The position numbers and the translations under genes were made by a program. A model generated the notes under the pieces. That model saw only the letters and a list, made by a program, of their open reading frames with translations. It ran no database searches and was not told the origin of the DNA. Positions 44,325 to 54,109 of a DNA stretch of 64,000 nucleotides are shown piece by piece. The stretch is taken from contig NZ_SLXP01000007.1 in assembly GCF_004343075.1 (NCBI RefSeq), positions 1 through 64,000 on the forward strand, written 5' to 3'. The stretch is from Rhodovulum marinum. Its GTDB lineage: Bacteria; Pseudomonadota; Alphaproteobacteria; Rhodobacterales; Rhodobacteraceae. The stretch's first letter is position 1; each line of letters starts with the position of its first letter.

Positions 44325-45737
44325 TCAGGGCACGAGGCGTTGAATCAGCCGCACGGCCCGCTTGACCCAGGGGTTCTCGAACAGTTTGGGCGAAAAATAA
44401 GCACCCGCCGCCCGCTTGTTAACCTCGCCCAGCGTCGGATAGGGCGCAACCATGTTCGCGACGGCGGTCATTTTCAGGTTGTTGGCGAGCACCAGCGCCC
44501 AGGGGCCGATCAGCTCGCCCGCCTCGGGGCCGGCGATGGACACGCCGACGGGACGGCCGCGGACGACCATGACCTTGATTCGGCCCTCGGTGCGGCCCGC
44601 GGCGATGGCGCGGTCGTTGCCGGCGAAATCGAACCGGGCGACGGTCAGCTTGTCGCCATGCTCGGCGCGGGCCTCGGCCTCGGTCGGGCCGATCTGGGCA
44701 AGCTCGGGGTCGGTATAGGTGACGCGCGGAATATGCGCGGTCTTCGCCTTGCCGGGCAGGCCCAGGAGGATCGGGCGGATCACCACGCCCGCGTGATAAC
44801 CCGCGACATGGGTGAACTGCATCCCCCCCGCGGCATCGCCGATGGCATAGATGCGGCGGTTGGTGCTGCGCAGGTCGGGGCCGACCTTGACGCCGGCGCG
44901 CGTCGTTTCGACGCCGGCCGCGTCGAGGTTCAGCCGGTCGAGCGCGGGGCGGCGCCCGGCGGCGACCAGCAGGTGCGTGCCGGTGACTGTGCCCTGCCCG
45001 GTCTCGACCGTGATCGCGCCGTCGGCCCCGCTGACGCGGTCGGCCTGCGCGCCCTCGACGATCCTGATGCCCTCGGCGCGCAACCGGTCCAGCACGATGG
45101 CGGCCAGTTCCGGATCGTCGCGGTTCAGCGCGCGGTCGCCCTCGATCACGGTGACCTGCGCGCCCAGCCTGCGGTGCGCCTGGGCCATTTCCATCCCGAT
45201 GGGACCGCCCCCGATGACGATCAGGTGGCCGGGGCGGTCGCGCAGGTCGAACAGCGTTTCGTTGGTCAGGTAGGGCACCGCGTCCAGCCCCGGGATCGGC
45301 GGCACGACGGGGCGCGAGCCGGTGGCGATCACGAATCGACGGGCGCGGATGATGTCGCCGCCGGCCTCCAGCTCTCGATCGTTCAGGAACCGACCCCAGG
45401 CCTGGATCACGCGCACGCCCAGCCCTTCGAATCGTTCGACGCTGTCATGGGGTTCGATGGTGGCGATGGCGGCGTGCACATGCGCCATGGCGGCGGCGTA
45501 GTCGACCCGCGGTTCTGCGGGCGCCACGCCGAAGCCGCCCTTGCGCACGGTCTGCGCCTGTTGCGCCGCCGCCAGCAACGCCTTGGACGGGACGCAGCCG
45601 TAGTTCAGGCAGTCGCCGCCCATCTTGTGGCCCTCGACCAGCACGACGCGGGCGCCCATCTGCACCGCGCCGGCGGCCAGCGACAGCCCGCCCGAACCTG
45701 CGCCGATGATGCAGAGATCTGTCTTGATCCGGGCCAT
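44325..45737 (-). CDS. FAD-dependent pyridine nucleotide-disulfide oxidoreductase, MerA-like without metal-binding tail
   Basis: 470 residues. FAD site IIGAGSGGLSLAAGA, redox pair Cys43 and Cys48 in GGDCLNYGCVPSK, NAD(P) site VIGGGPIGMEMAQAH, and IYAIGDAAG. The C-terminal H-P-x-x-x-E of lipoamide dehydrogenases is Y-P-T-L-G-E (Tyr433) here, as in mercuric reductases, but the C-terminal Cys-Cys pair of MerA is absent. These MerA-like proteins commonly sit beside TVP38 membrane proteins, as here (1-base gap). The substrate is unknown. Confidence 0.87.
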   Translation of the reverse strand: MARIKTDLCIIGAGSGGLSLAAGAVQMGARVVLVEGHKMGGDCLNYGCVPSKALLAAAQQAQTVRKGGFGVAPAEPRVDYAAAMAHVHAAIATIEPHDSVERFEGLGVRVIQAWGRFLNDRELEAGGDIIRARRFVIATGSRPVVPPIPGLDAVPYLTNETLFDLRDRPGHLIVIGGGPIGMEMAQAHRRLGAQVTVIEGDRALNRDDPELAAIVLDRLRAEGIRIVEGAQADRVSGADGAITVETGQGTVTGTHLLVAAGRRPALDRLNLDAAGVETTRAGVKVGPDLRSTNRRIYAIGDAAGGMQFTHVAGYHAGVVIRPILLGLPGKAKTAHIPRVTYTDPELAQIGPTEAEARAEHGDKLTVARFDFAGNDRAIAAGRTEGRIKVMVVRGRPVGVSIAGPEAGELIGPWALVLANNLKMTAVANMVAPYPTLGEVNKRAAGAYFSPKLFENPWVKRAVRLIQRLVP

Positions 45738-45738
45738 C

Positions 45739-46467
45739 TCAGGCGGCCCCGCGGCGGATCAGGCGGACCGCCATGGGCAGCGCGGCCAGCGCCGCAAGAC
45801 CCAGAAGCGGGCCCAGGATATGGGGTTCGAAGATGATGCCGAGGTTCGGCGTCTCGCCCCGGGCGAACACCTCGCCCAGCCCGGCGCCGACCCAGGTGTA
45901 GACCAGCGCGCCCGGCATGATCCCGAAAAAGGTGGTGAAGGCGAAGCGGCCCAGCGACACCCCCACCAGCGCGGGCAAGAGGTTGGCCACGAAGAACGGC
46001 ACCGCGGGCACCAGCCGGATCAGGAACAGGACCGAAAGCTCGTTCTCGCGCAGCCCCTCGCGCAGGCGTTTCACCCGGCCTTCCGAGGCGTCGATGCGCG
46101 CGGCCAGCCGGTCGCCCAGCCCCCAGCGCGCAGCCAGGAAGATCAGCACCGCCCCCATGGTCGCCGCGGCCACGTTGAACAGCACGCCGGGAAAGACCCC
46201 GAACAGGAACCCGCCCGCCAGCGTCGCCACCGTCGCACCGGGCAGCGAGAAGGCGACAATCACGACATAGGCCGCGACGAAGCCCAGAACGGTGCGCGCA
46301 TAGTTCGCGTCGCGGACCCCGATCAGCGCCTCGCGATGGTCGGCCAGCGCCTGGAACGACAGCTGGTCGCGCAAGGTGAGCGCGCCCAGCGCCGCCACCG
46401 CGAGGATCACGATCAGCGGCAGGCGGCGGGCAAGGCCGGGCTTCGGGGTCTGTGTCATGTCGCTCAT
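45739..46467 (-). CDS. TVP38/TMEM64 family membrane protein (DedA superfamily)
   Basis: 242 residues with five or six helices. The family motifs F-x-x-G-x-x-F and G-x-x-x-G are seen as LAGGFLFGVFPGVLFN and RLVPAVPFFVANLLPALVGVSLGRFAFTTFFGIMPGALVY. DedA-type proteins are linked to lipid flipping and proton-motive-force upkeep. M1 at 46467 or M4 at 46458 may be the start. It is upstream of the MerA-like flavoprotein in the same operon. Confidence 0.87.
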   Translation of the reverse strand: MSDMTQTPKPGLARRLPLIVILAVAALGALTLRDQLSFQALADHREALIGVRDANYARTVLGFVAAYVVIVAFSLPGATVATLAGGFLFGVFPGVLFNVAAATMGAVLIFLAARWGLGDRLAARIDASEGRVKRLREGLRENELSVLFLIRLVPAVPFFVANLLPALVGVSLGRFAFTTFFGIMPGALVYTWVGAGLGEVFARGETPNLGIIFEPHILGPLLGLAALAALPMAVRLIRRGAA

Positions 46468-46657
46468 TCTGTCCGGCCGTCCCAAGGTTGTGCATCCCCC
46501 GGAACATGCGATTTCGCCGCGCCGGGCGACAGGGCCCTCACGCCGCGTTGATCGCCGGTGACGGAGAGGACCGGTTCCGCGGCGCAAATGCAACGGCTTC
46601 GTAACATTCCCGCGGACGAACGGGGCAAATGTTGCAACAATTCCGGCCGGGGATGAA

Positions 46658-46686
46658 TTGACTTGTCCCGCCCGACCCCCTAAAGA
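46658..46686 (+). promoter_or_regulatory. Promoter of the rpmH-rnpA-yidD unit
   Basis: TTGACT at 46658-46663, a 17-base spacer and TAAAGA at 46681-46686, 71 bases before rpmH. This is a near-consensus housekeeping promoter in a locally AT-richer region. The 290-base gap 46468-46757 also contains the divergent start side of the TVP38 gene; no other gene is supported in it. Confidence 0.75.
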
Positions 46687-46757
46687 GCGGGCTTCGAACA
46701 TCATGGGGCCTTCGAATCCGCACGCGGTTTGGGCCTGAGCGAACGGAGCGAAGCGCG

Positions 46758-46892
46758 ATGAAACGCACTTTCCAACCCTCGAACCTGGTCCGCAAGCGGC
46801 GCCACGGTTTCCGCGCCCGCATGGCCACCAAGGCCGGTCGCAAGATCCTGAACGCCCGCCGCGCCCGCGGCCGCAAGCGGCTGAGCGCGTAA
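46758..46892 (+). CDS. rpmH: 50S ribosomal protein L34
   Basis: 44 residues, [20 protein letters not shown] at the start and [11 protein letters not shown] at the end, fully conserved. CGGAGCG lies 7 bases before the ATG. It is first in the conserved rpmH-rnpA-yidD-yidC order. Confidence 0.97.
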   Translation: MKRTFQPSNLVRKRRHGFRARMATKAGRKILNARRARGRKRLSA

Positions 46893-46917
46893 GACCCGCG
46901 CCATCACGCTGGACGAC

Positions 46918-47334
46918 ATGACACCGCCGGGGGCGAACGTGGCAGGCGACAGGCCGGAGACCACGCAAGCGCCCCCGGCGGTTTCGTCCTGTCTGCATGT
47001 CCTGACGAAACGGGCGGATTTCCTGCGCGCGGCCCGCGCCCGGCGGCAGGGCACGCCCGGATTCACCCTGCAGGCCCGCCAGCGCGCCCCCGGCGAGGCC
47101 GAGGGTATCCGCGTCGGTTTCACCTGTTCGAAAAAGGTCGGCAACGCCGTGGCGCGCAACCGCGCCAAGCGGCGCCTGCGCGAGATCGCACGTCTGGTGC
47201 TGCCCGCCGATGGCCGGCCCGGCTGGGATTACGTGCTGATCGGCCGGCCGGGGATCACCGCCACCCGCGATTTCGCCGAGATGCAGGCCGACCTGCGCCG
47301 CGCGCTGGCCAAGGTGCACGGGGGCGACCGATGA
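46918..47334 (+). CDS. rnpA: Ribonuclease P protein component
   Basis: 138 residues. The RnpA core starts about residue 27 (LHVLTKRADFLRAA) and contains RVGFTCSKKVGNAVARNRAKRRLREIAR with the RNR motif for pre-tRNA binding, then DYVLIGRPGITATRDFAEM. The first 25 residues (rich in Pro, Gly and Ala) are an extension; the start could be further in, but no ribosome site decides. The stop overlaps yidD. Confidence 0.93.
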   Translation: MTPPGANVAGDRPETTQAPPAVSSCLHVLTKRADFLRAARARRQGTPGFTLQARQRAPGEAEGIRVGFTCSKKVGNAVARNRAKRRLREIARLVLPADGRPGWDYVLIGRPGITATRDFAEMQADLRRALAKVHGGDR

Positions 47335-47579
47335 CCCCGCTGGCCCGCCTTGTCGCGCTGCCGATCCGGGCCTACCGGCTGATCCTCAGCCCGTGGATCG
47401 GGTTCAACTGCCGCTATCAGCCGACCTGTTCGGCCTATGCGCTGGAGGCGCTGGAAAAGCACGGCGCGCTGCGCGGCGGCTGGATGGCGGCGAAACGCAT
47501 CCTGCGCTGCAATCCCTGGGGCGGCTGCGGCTATGACCCGGTCCCCGACCCCAAGGACCGCGACGCCCCCGGGCGCTAG
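47331..47579 (+). CDS. yidD: Membrane protein insertion efficiency factor YidD
   Basis: 82 residues: MTPLARLVALPIRAYRLILSP amphipathic helix, then the signature CRYQPTCSAYALEALEKHGALRGGWMAAKRILRCNPWGGCGYDPV with its conserved cysteines. It helps YidC-dependent insertion. It overlaps rnpA by 4 bases. A hydrolase gene and ttcA lie between it and yidC. Confidence 0.96.
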   Translation: MTPLARLVALPIRAYRLILSPWIGFNCRYQPTCSAYALEALEKHGALRGGWMAAKRILRCNPWGGCGYDPVPDPKDRDAPGR

Positions 47580-47582
47580 GGC

Positions 47583-48530
47583 TCAGGGCCGAAGCGCCAG
47601 GTTGCCCTGCGCGGTGGGCAGGCGGGTCGGGAATTCGTGCCGGTCCAGGTCCCCCTGCACCGTCAGGAACACGTCCTGCATGAAATGGGCATCGTCGAAA
47701 TACCAGTTATGCGCCACCGTCGGTGCATCGCCCAACATGTCCTTGTGCCGGTCGAAATACTCGCCGCAATAGACATTCACGGCCTTGCCGGGCAGCGCGT
47801 CGGGCAGGCCGATCCGGCCCGCCCGGGGCGCCACGCCGATCCGCTTGATGTTGGACAGCGACAGCACCGAATCGTACGGGTTGTAATAGTTGGTCAGCCG
47901 CACGCAGTGCCGGTAGAGCGAGGAGGATTTCGGGTTGCCGTCCTCCATCGAGGCGGCCGAGATGTCGGCGCCGACCAGCATCACCTGGCTGACCGCCCAG
48001 CTGTGCGCGGCAACGGCGGGCCGGTCGTCGGCATCGTCGAACGCCTCGCGTACCACGTAGGCGCCCATTGAATGGGCCAGGATATGAACGTTGATCCGGC
48101 AATCGGGCCGTTGCAGCGCGGCAAAGGCGGCGATCCCCTCGTCGACCAGGCGGAACGCGGTCTGCTTGGCGTCGGTGCGATCCTCGAGGTAGTTCAGCGC
48201 GCTGTCGGCGCTGGGCCAGTCGAAGCTGACGACGACGCCCTTGAACCCGTGCGCCTCCAGGCCCTTGCGGATCTTGCGGTGGCGGTCGAGCATGGTTTGC
48301 TGGCTGTTGTTGTAGCCGTGCACGTTCATCACGATATCGCCCGCGGGCAGCCCGTCGAAGGTGCCGGATTTCGCCTCTTCCTGGACCCGGGCGAACCAGT
48401 CGCGCTTGGTGATCCGGTGATCGGGCACCGGCGTGGCCGCGCCTTCGGGCACCGCCAGGAAATGCGTGGCCCCGGGTTCCGAGGCGAATTGCCCGCCACG
48501 CACGCTGCGCACGCAAAAGATGAAGTCCAT
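47583..48530 (-). CDS. Alpha/beta hydrolase (DUF900 type)
   Basis: 315 residues from the ATG at 48530 with GGGGAGAG upstream. The HGYNN oxyanion loop ([12 protein letters not shown]), nucleophile Ser in AHSMGAYV and a C-terminal His (TVAHNWYF) make a full Ser-His hydrolase set, with an acid in SFDWPS or DADDRP. DUF900 proteins resemble lipases/esterases; the substrate is unknown. It is reversed inside the rnpA-yidD ... yidC block, 3 bases from the yidD stop, and splits the usual order. Confidence 0.85.
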   Translation of the reverse strand: MDFIFCVRSVRGGQFASEPGATHFLAVPEGAATPVPDHRITKRDWFARVQEEAKSGTFDGLPAGDIVMNVHGYNNSQQTMLDRHRKIRKGLEAHGFKGVVVSFDWPSADSALNYLEDRTDAKQTAFRLVDEGIAAFAALQRPDCRINVHILAHSMGAYVVREAFDDADDRPAVAAHSWAVSQVMLVGADISAASMEDGNPKSSSLYRHCVRLTNYYNPYDSVLSLSNIKRIGVAPRAGRIGLPDALPGKAVNVYCGEYFDRHKDMLGDAPTVAHNWYFDDAHFMQDVFLTVQGDLDRHEFPTRLPTAQGNLALRP

Positions 48531-48654
48531 GGCCGCTCTCCCCGGTTTCCTGCAAGGCTTGGCCCAGTGTCGCCCCGTTCCGGCGAATCGCAAAGGGCTT
48601 TACGCGGGGCGCGGCGATTGCGATATCGCGGGCAGGCCCCCAAGGACGCGCGCC

Positions 48655-49512
48655 ATGTTCGACAATGCCGACGATATCCACCCGCTGTTCGAGGGCGCGC
48701 CCTCGACCACCGAGTTCAAGAAACTGCGCAAGCGGATCGTGCGCCACACCCGCGAGGCGATCGAACAGTACGGCATGATCGAGCGCGGCGCGCGCTGGCT
48801 GGTGTGCCTGTCGGGCGGCAAGGACAGCTATACGTTGCTGGCGGCGCTGCACGAGCTGAAATGGCGCGGGCTTCTGCCCGTGGACCTGTTGGCGTGCAAC
48901 CTGGACCAGGGCCAGCCGGGGTTCCCAGCGACGGTTCTGCCGGAATTCCTTGAAAAGATGGGGGTGCCGCACCGGATCGAATACCGCGACACCTATTCCA
49001 TCGTGATGGACAAGATCCCCCAGGGTCGGACCTATTGCGCGCTGTGTTCGCGGCTGCGGCGGGGGCACCTGTACCGGATCGCGCGCGAAGAGGGGTGTTC
49101 GGCGGTCGTGCTGGGCCATCACCGCGACGACATCCTGGAAACGTTTTTCATGAACCTGTTCCACGGATCGCGGCTGGCCACGATGCCGCCCAAGCTGGTC
49201 AACGAGGAGGGCGACCTGTTCGTCTATCGCCCGCTGGCCCATGTCGCCGAGGCCGATTGCGAGAGATTCGCCCGCGCCATGAACTATCCGGTGATCCCCT
49301 GCGACCTGTGCGGCAGCCAGGACGGGCTGCAACGCAAGCAGGTGAAAGCGCTGATCGACCAGTGGGAAAAGAACCACCCCGGCCGCCGGCAAAAGATGTT
49401 CCGCGCGCTGATGAACGCGCGGCCCTCGCACCTGCTGGACCCTGCGCTGTTCGACTTTGCCGGGCTGACCCGGGGGGCGCCGCCCACGGCCCGCGAAACC
49501 GACGCCGGCTGA
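48655..49512 (+). CDS. ttcA: tRNA 2-thiocytidine(32) synthetase, TtcA
   Basis: 285 residues. PP-loop SGGKDS at 53-58, the C-x-x-C in TYCALC and a later PCDLCGSQ cysteine set that holds a 4Fe-4S cluster, and [14 protein letters not shown]. It thiolates C32 of some tRNAs. Start [16 protein letters not shown]; frames upstream are long but lack a site. Confidence 0.94.
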   Translation: MFDNADDIHPLFEGAPSTTEFKKLRKRIVRHTREAIEQYGMIERGARWLVCLSGGKDSYTLLAALHELKWRGLLPVDLLACNLDQGQPGFPATVLPEFLEKMGVPHRIEYRDTYSIVMDKIPQGRTYCALCSRLRRGHLYRIAREEGCSAVVLGHHRDDILETFFMNLFHGSRLATMPPKLVNEEGDLFVYRPLAHVAEADCERFARAMNYPVIPCDLCGSQDGLQRKQVKALIDQWEKNHPGRRQKMFRALMNARPSHLLDPALFDFAGLTRGAPPTARETDAG

Positions 49513-49683
49513 CGGCGCGGCCGCCCGCCTGCCCGGCCAAGGCGCACGCCATCGGCCAGGGCCTGTAAACACTGCGTCAACACCGGCGCGGCCCAGCCGC
49601 ATGCGTCGGGAAAACAGCTTGACCTTGGTGGGTGCAATCTGTTGAACCACCCACACCTTCAAAGGACAGGGCAGCGGTCTCCC

Positions 49684-51522
49684 ATGGACGAACAAGGCAA
49701 GAATCTCCTGCTCGCGACGGCGTTGAGCTTCCTCGTGATCCTGGTCTGGTACTGGCTGTTCCCGCCGGAACAGCAGGCCCAGCTGCCCGAACCCGCCGCG
49801 GTCGAGATGACCGAGGCTGCCCCCGGCATCGCCTCGACCCCGCCCGCGCCCGCCACGGGCCAGGCCCCCGCCGGCACCGCCGAGACCGCCCCCGCGCCCG
49901 GCGCTGACGCGCCCCGGCTGGAGATCAACACGCCGCGGCTGACCGGTTCGGTCTCGCTTCTGGGCGGGCGGATCGACCAGCTGGCTTTGAAAGACTACAA
50001 GGAAACGCTCGACCCGGACTCGGAGATCGTGTCGCTGCTGTCCCCTGTCGGCAGCACCCGGCCCTATTACGCGCTTTACGGCTGGGCGCCCGCGGGACAG
50101 CTGTCCTATGAAGAGGTGCCCGGGGCCAACACGCTGTGGACGGTCGAAAGCGGTGGAACGCTGGGCGTGAACAGCCCGGTGACGCTGGTCTGGGACAACG
50201 GCGCGGGCCTGGTCTTCCGCCGCACGATCAGCGTGGACGAGGACTATCTCTTCCGGATCGACCAAAGCGTCGAGAACCGCAGCGGCGAAACCGTGCGCCT
50301 GGCGCCCTACGGCATCGTCGCGCGCCATGGCGAGCCCGAAACCTCGCGGTTCTTCATCCTGCACGAGGGCGTCGTTCGCCAGACGGACAAGGAACTGAGC
50401 GAACTCGACTATGGCGACATGCGCGACCTGGCATTCGTCGACCGCGAGGCCGCCCAGGCCGAGGTCAGCCAGGTCGAGGAAAACGGCTGGGTCGGCTTTA
50501 CCGACAAGTACTGGATGACCACGCTGATCCCGGCGCCGGGCCAGCGCTTCACCTCGGTTGCGAAATATGTCGAGGGCGCGGATATCTACCAGGTCGAGAC
50601 GCGTCTTCCGCTGATCGAGGTCGCCGCGGGGGCGAGTGGTGGAACCGAAACGATGCTGTTCGCCGGCGCCAAGGAATGGGAAACCATCCGCCATTACGAG
50701 CACGACCTGGGCATCTACCGCTTCATCGACTCGATCGACTGGGGCTGGTTCTTCTTCTTCACCAAGCCGATCTTCTGGCTGCTGCACTGGCTGAACGCGG
50801 CGATGTCGAACGCCGGCATCCCCGGCAGCATGGGGTGGGCCATCATCGGCCTGACCATCGTCATCAAGGCGATCCTGCTGCCCTTGGCCTACAAGTCCTA
50901 CACCTCCATGGCGAAGATGAAGGAACTTCAGCCGAAGATGGAGGAACTGAAGGAGCGGGCCGGCGACGACCGTCAGAAGCTGCAACAAGAGATGATGGCG
51001 CTGTACAAGAAGGAAAAGGTGAACCCGGCGGCGGGCTGCCTTCCGCTTCTGGTGCAGATCCCGATCTTCTTCTCGCTCTACAAGGTGATCTTCGTCACGA
51101 TCGAGCTGCGCCACGCGCCCTGGATCGGCTGGATCCGCGACCTGTCGGCGCCCGACCCGTCGTCGATCCTGAACCTCTTCGGCCTGCTGCCCTATGCGAC
51201 GCCGGAGCCGGGCTCGATCTTCGCGATCTTCTCGCTGGGCGTTCTGCCGATCATCTTCGGCATCTCGATGTGGCTGCAACAGAAGCTGAACCCGACGCCG
51301 ACCGACCCGACGCAGGCGATGGTGTTCGCCTGGCTGCCCTGGATCTTCATGTTCATGCTGGGCGGGTTTGCCAGCGGCCTGATCATCTACTGGATCGCGA
51401 ACAACACGATCACCTTCATCCAGCAATACGCGATCATGCGCAGCCACGGCTATCACCCCGACGTGTTCGGCAACATCAAGGCAAGCTTCCAGAGGAAGAA
51501 GCCCGAACCGAGCAAGAAATGA
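49684..51522 (+). CDS. yidC: Membrane protein insertase YidC
   Basis: 612 residues. N-terminal anchor (MDEQGKNLLLATALSFLVILVWYW), a large periplasmic domain of about residues 60-345, and five C-terminal helices with the insertase core (GWAIIGLTIVIKAILLPLAYKSYTSMAKMKELQPKM, AGCLPLLVQIPIFFSLYKV). The linker 35-75 is rich in Ala, Pro and Glu. It inserts membrane proteins with or without SecYEG. The gene ends with an ATGA overlap to the MOSC gene. Confidence 0.96.
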   Translation: MDEQGKNLLLATALSFLVILVWYWLFPPEQQAQLPEPAAVEMTEAAPGIASTPPAPATGQAPAGTAETAPAPGADAPRLEINTPRLTGSVSLLGGRIDQLALKDYKETLDPDSEIVSLLSPVGSTRPYYALYGWAPAGQLSYEEVPGANTLWTVESGGTLGVNSPVTLVWDNGAGLVFRRTISVDEDYLFRIDQSVENRSGETVRLAPYGIVARHGEPETSRFFILHEGVVRQTDKELSELDYGDMRDLAFVDREAAQAEVSQVEENGWVGFTDKYWMTTLIPAPGQRFTSVAKYVEGADIYQVETRLPLIEVAAGASGGTETMLFAGAKEWETIRHYEHDLGIYRFIDSIDWGWFFFFTKPIFWLLHWLNAAMSNAGIPGSMGWAIIGLTIVIKAILLPLAYKSYTSMAKMKELQPKMEELKERAGDDRQKLQQEMMALYKKEKVNPAAGCLPLLVQIPIFFSLYKVIFVTIELRHAPWIGWIRDLSAPDPSSILNLFGLLPYATPEPGSIFAIFSLGVLPIIFGISMWLQQKLNPTPTDPTQAMVFAWLPWIFMFMLGGFASGLIIYWIANNTITFIQQYAIMRSHGYHPDVFGNIKASFQRKKPEPSKK

Positions 51523-52265
51523 CCGCCCGCCTGGCGCAGATCTGGCGCCACCCCATCAAGGGGCACGGCGCAGAGGCGCTGCAGGCGGTGACGCTGGAAA
51601 CCGGGCGGACGATGCCCTGGGACCGGACCTGGGCCGTGGCGCACGAAGCGGCGCGGACCGACGGCACCACGTGGGCGCCTTGCGCGAATTTCTCGCGCGG
51701 GGCCAAGGCGCCGGAACTGATGGCGATCATGGCGCGGCTGGACAAGGCGGCGGAAACCGTCACCCTGACCCATCCCGACCGGCCCGAGATCACCTTTTCC
51801 CCCGAGACCGAGGCCGACCGCTTCCTTGACTGGGTCGCGCCGCTGATGCCGGCCGACCGCGCCGCCTCGGCCCGGATCGTGCGGGCGCCCGGGCGCGGCA
51901 TGACCGACAGCGATTTCCCCTCGGTCAGCCTCCTCGGGCTGGCCTCTCTGCGGGCGCTGTCCGACGCGGTGGGGCGCGACCTGGACCCGCGCCGGTTCCG
52001 CGGCAATTTCTGGATCGAGGGGCTGGCCCCCTGGGCGGAATTCGACTGGATCGGCCGCCGGATTCGCCTGGGCGAGGCCGAACTGGAGGTGCGGGAACGC
52101 ATCGGGCGCTGCATGGCGACGACCGTGGACCCCGAGACGGGCAAGCGCGACACGGACACGCTGGGCGCGCTGGAACGCCACTGGGGCCATACAGACCTGG
52201 GCGTCTATGCCGAGGTGATCCGCGGCGGGCGCGTGACGCTTGGCGACGAGGTGACCGTGCCATGA
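51519..52265 (+). CDS. MOSC-domain protein
   Basis: 248 residues. N-terminal MOSC beta-barrel-like region (LAQIWRHPIKGHGAEALQ) and the MOSC core with DLDPRRFRGNFWIEG, WIGRRIRLGEAELEVRERIGRCMATTVDPETG. The conserved Cys of the ERIGRC motif may hold sulfur or molybdenum cofactor. The substrate is unknown. Overlaps yidC and engB by 4 bases on each side. Confidence 0.88.
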   Translation: MTARLAQIWRHPIKGHGAEALQAVTLETGRTMPWDRTWAVAHEAARTDGTTWAPCANFSRGAKAPELMAIMARLDKAAETVTLTHPDRPEITFSPETEADRFLDWVAPLMPADRAASARIVRAPGRGMTDSDFPSVSLLGLASLRALSDAVGRDLDPRRFRGNFWIEGLAPWAEFDWIGRRIRLGEAELEVRERIGRCMATTVDPETGKRDTDTLGALERHWGHTDLGVYAEVIRGGRVTLGDEVTVP

Positions 52266-52915
52266 GCACCCTGCCCTTCCCCCTGGCCCCCGAGCCCGAC
52301 ACCGCCACCGCCGAACGCGGGCGTAAGCTGTTCGCGGGACAGGTCGATTTCCTGAAAGGTGTCGTGGCGATGGACGGGCTGCCCCCCGCCGACCGCGCCG
52401 AGGTCTGCTTTGCCGGCCGCTCGAACGTGGGCAAGTCCAGCCTGATCAACGCGCTGACCAACCGCAAGGGGCTGGCGCGCGCGTCGAACACGCCGGGCCG
52501 CACGCAGGAAATCAACTATTTCACCCTCGGCGACAGTCACTTCCTGGTCGACCTGCCCGGCTATGGCTATGCCGAGGCGCCGGTCGCCGTGGTCGAGAAA
52601 TGGCAACGCCTGCTGAAAGCCTATCTAGCCGGGCGCCAGACCCTGCGCCGGGCCTTCGTGCTGATCGACGCGCGGCACGGGGTGAAACCCGTGGACGAAG
52701 AGATCATGGGGCTGCTGGACAGCGCGGCGGTGACCTTCCAGGCGGTGCTGACCAAGGCCGACAAGGTCAAGGCCAAGGACATGGACCGCGTGCTGGACCA
52801 GGTGCGCGGTCGGCTGGCCACCCATCCGGCGGCCTTTCCCGAAATCGTTCTGACCTCATCGGAAAAAGGCGACGGAATCGCCACGCTGCGCGCGATCATC
52901 GCCGGGATCGCCTAG
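52262..52915 (+). CDS. engB: Ribosome biogenesis GTPase EngB (YihA/YsxC)
   Basis: 217 residues. G1 GRSNVGKSS, G3 DLPGYGYAEAP, G4 TKADK and G5 SSEKGDG are intact. It is needed for late 50S subunit assembly. ATG overlaps the MOSC stop. It is the last gene before the large hairpin/poly-C region. Confidence 0.94.
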   Translation: MSTLPFPLAPEPDTATAERGRKLFAGQVDFLKGVVAMDGLPPADRAEVCFAGRSNVGKSSLINALTNRKGLARASNTPGRTQEINYFTLGDSHFLVDLPGYGYAEAPVAVVEKWQRLLKAYLAGRQTLRRAFVLIDARHGVKPVDEEIMGLLDSAAVTFQAVLTKADKVKAKDMDRVLDQVRGRLATHPAAFPEIVLTSSEKGDGIATLRAIIAGIA

Positions 52916-53020
52916 GACGAACGGCTGGCCCGGCGGGTGCCACCGCCCGCGGCAGCCGCAAAACCCGTCGCGCATCCCCCCGCCCCTTCGGACGCCCCGC
53001 ACCTCCCCCCGGCCGCGTCT

Positions 53021-53186
<166 letters not shown>

Positions 53187-53264
53187 AACCCGAAGCCCCG
53201 GCGCACCGGCCAAGGGGCCCCTGAACGCCCGCCTTCGGGATCGGACAACCGCCCATCCCGTGGC

Positions 53265-53996
53265 TCAGACATGCTGACCGGCATTCACCTCGATCTCGGT
53301 GCCCGTGACATAGCTGGAATCCGCCGAGCACAGGAAAAAGATCACGCTGGCCACCTCCTCGGGTTGACCCAGCCGCCGGAGCGGCAGCCCCGCGACGATC
53401 TTCTCGGTGCCGGGCGACAGGATCGAGGTTTCCACCTCGCCCGGCGCGATGGCGTTCACCCGCACCCCCATCGGTCCGAAATCATGCGCCATCTCGCGGG
53501 TCAGCGCCGCCAGCGCCGCCTTGGACGTGGCATAGGCCGCCCCCGCGAAGGGGTGCACCCGGCTGCCCGCGATCGAGGTCACGTTGACCACCGCGCCCCT
53601 GGCCGCGGCCAGTTCGTCCTGCAAGCCGCGGGCCAGCACGATGGAGGCAAAGAAATTCACGTTGAACACGTGCCCCCAGGTGCGCAGGTCGGTTTCCAGC
53701 GTGTTCAGCCGCCCGCCATCTTCGGTCTTGGGCGAAATCCCGGCATTGTTGACCAGCGCGTGCAGCTTGCCCCGGGGCAGCTTGCCGCGGATCACCTCGA
53801 TGGCGCCCTTGGTCGCGGCGGCATCGGCCAGGTCGATCTGGATGTGGTTCTCGGCCCCGCCGGGCCAGGGACAGCGCGGGTCGAAGGGATGGCGCGAACA
53901 GGTCAGAACCCGCCAGCCCTCGGCCGAAAACCGTTTCACGGTGGCATGCCCGATGCCGCGGCTTGCGCCGGTCAGCAGCAGAATCTTTTCTTCCAT
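53265..53996 (-). CDS. Short-chain dehydrogenase/reductase (SDR)
   Basis: 243 residues: cofactor loop [14 protein letters not shown], catalytic Ser in VTSIAGS, Tyr and Lys in YATSK, and the C-terminal [11 protein letters not shown]. Classical SDR length. The substrate is unknown. Convergent with engB; the start is divergent from argB, with a 113-base gap. Confidence 0.9.
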   Translation of the reverse strand: MEEKILLLTGASRGIGHATVKRFSAEGWRVLTCSRHPFDPRCPWPGGAENHIQIDLADAAATKGAIEVIRGKLPRGKLHALVNNAGISPKTEDGGRLNTLETDLRTWGHVFNVNFFASIVLARGLQDELAAARGAVVNVTSIAGSRVHPFAGAAYATSKAALAALTREMAHDFGPMGVRVNAIAPGEVETSILSPGTEKIVAGLPLRRLGQPEEVASVIFFLCSADSSYVTGTEIEVNAGQHV

Positions 53997-54109
53997 GGCC
54001 TGCTCCCCTGTTGCGGCGCCACCCTACGCGGGCCGGCCCGAAAGACAATCGCCCTTGGCGCGAGGCCCTTGGCGGGATAACAGATGCGCCCAGGAACCGG
54101 ACCCGAGAG

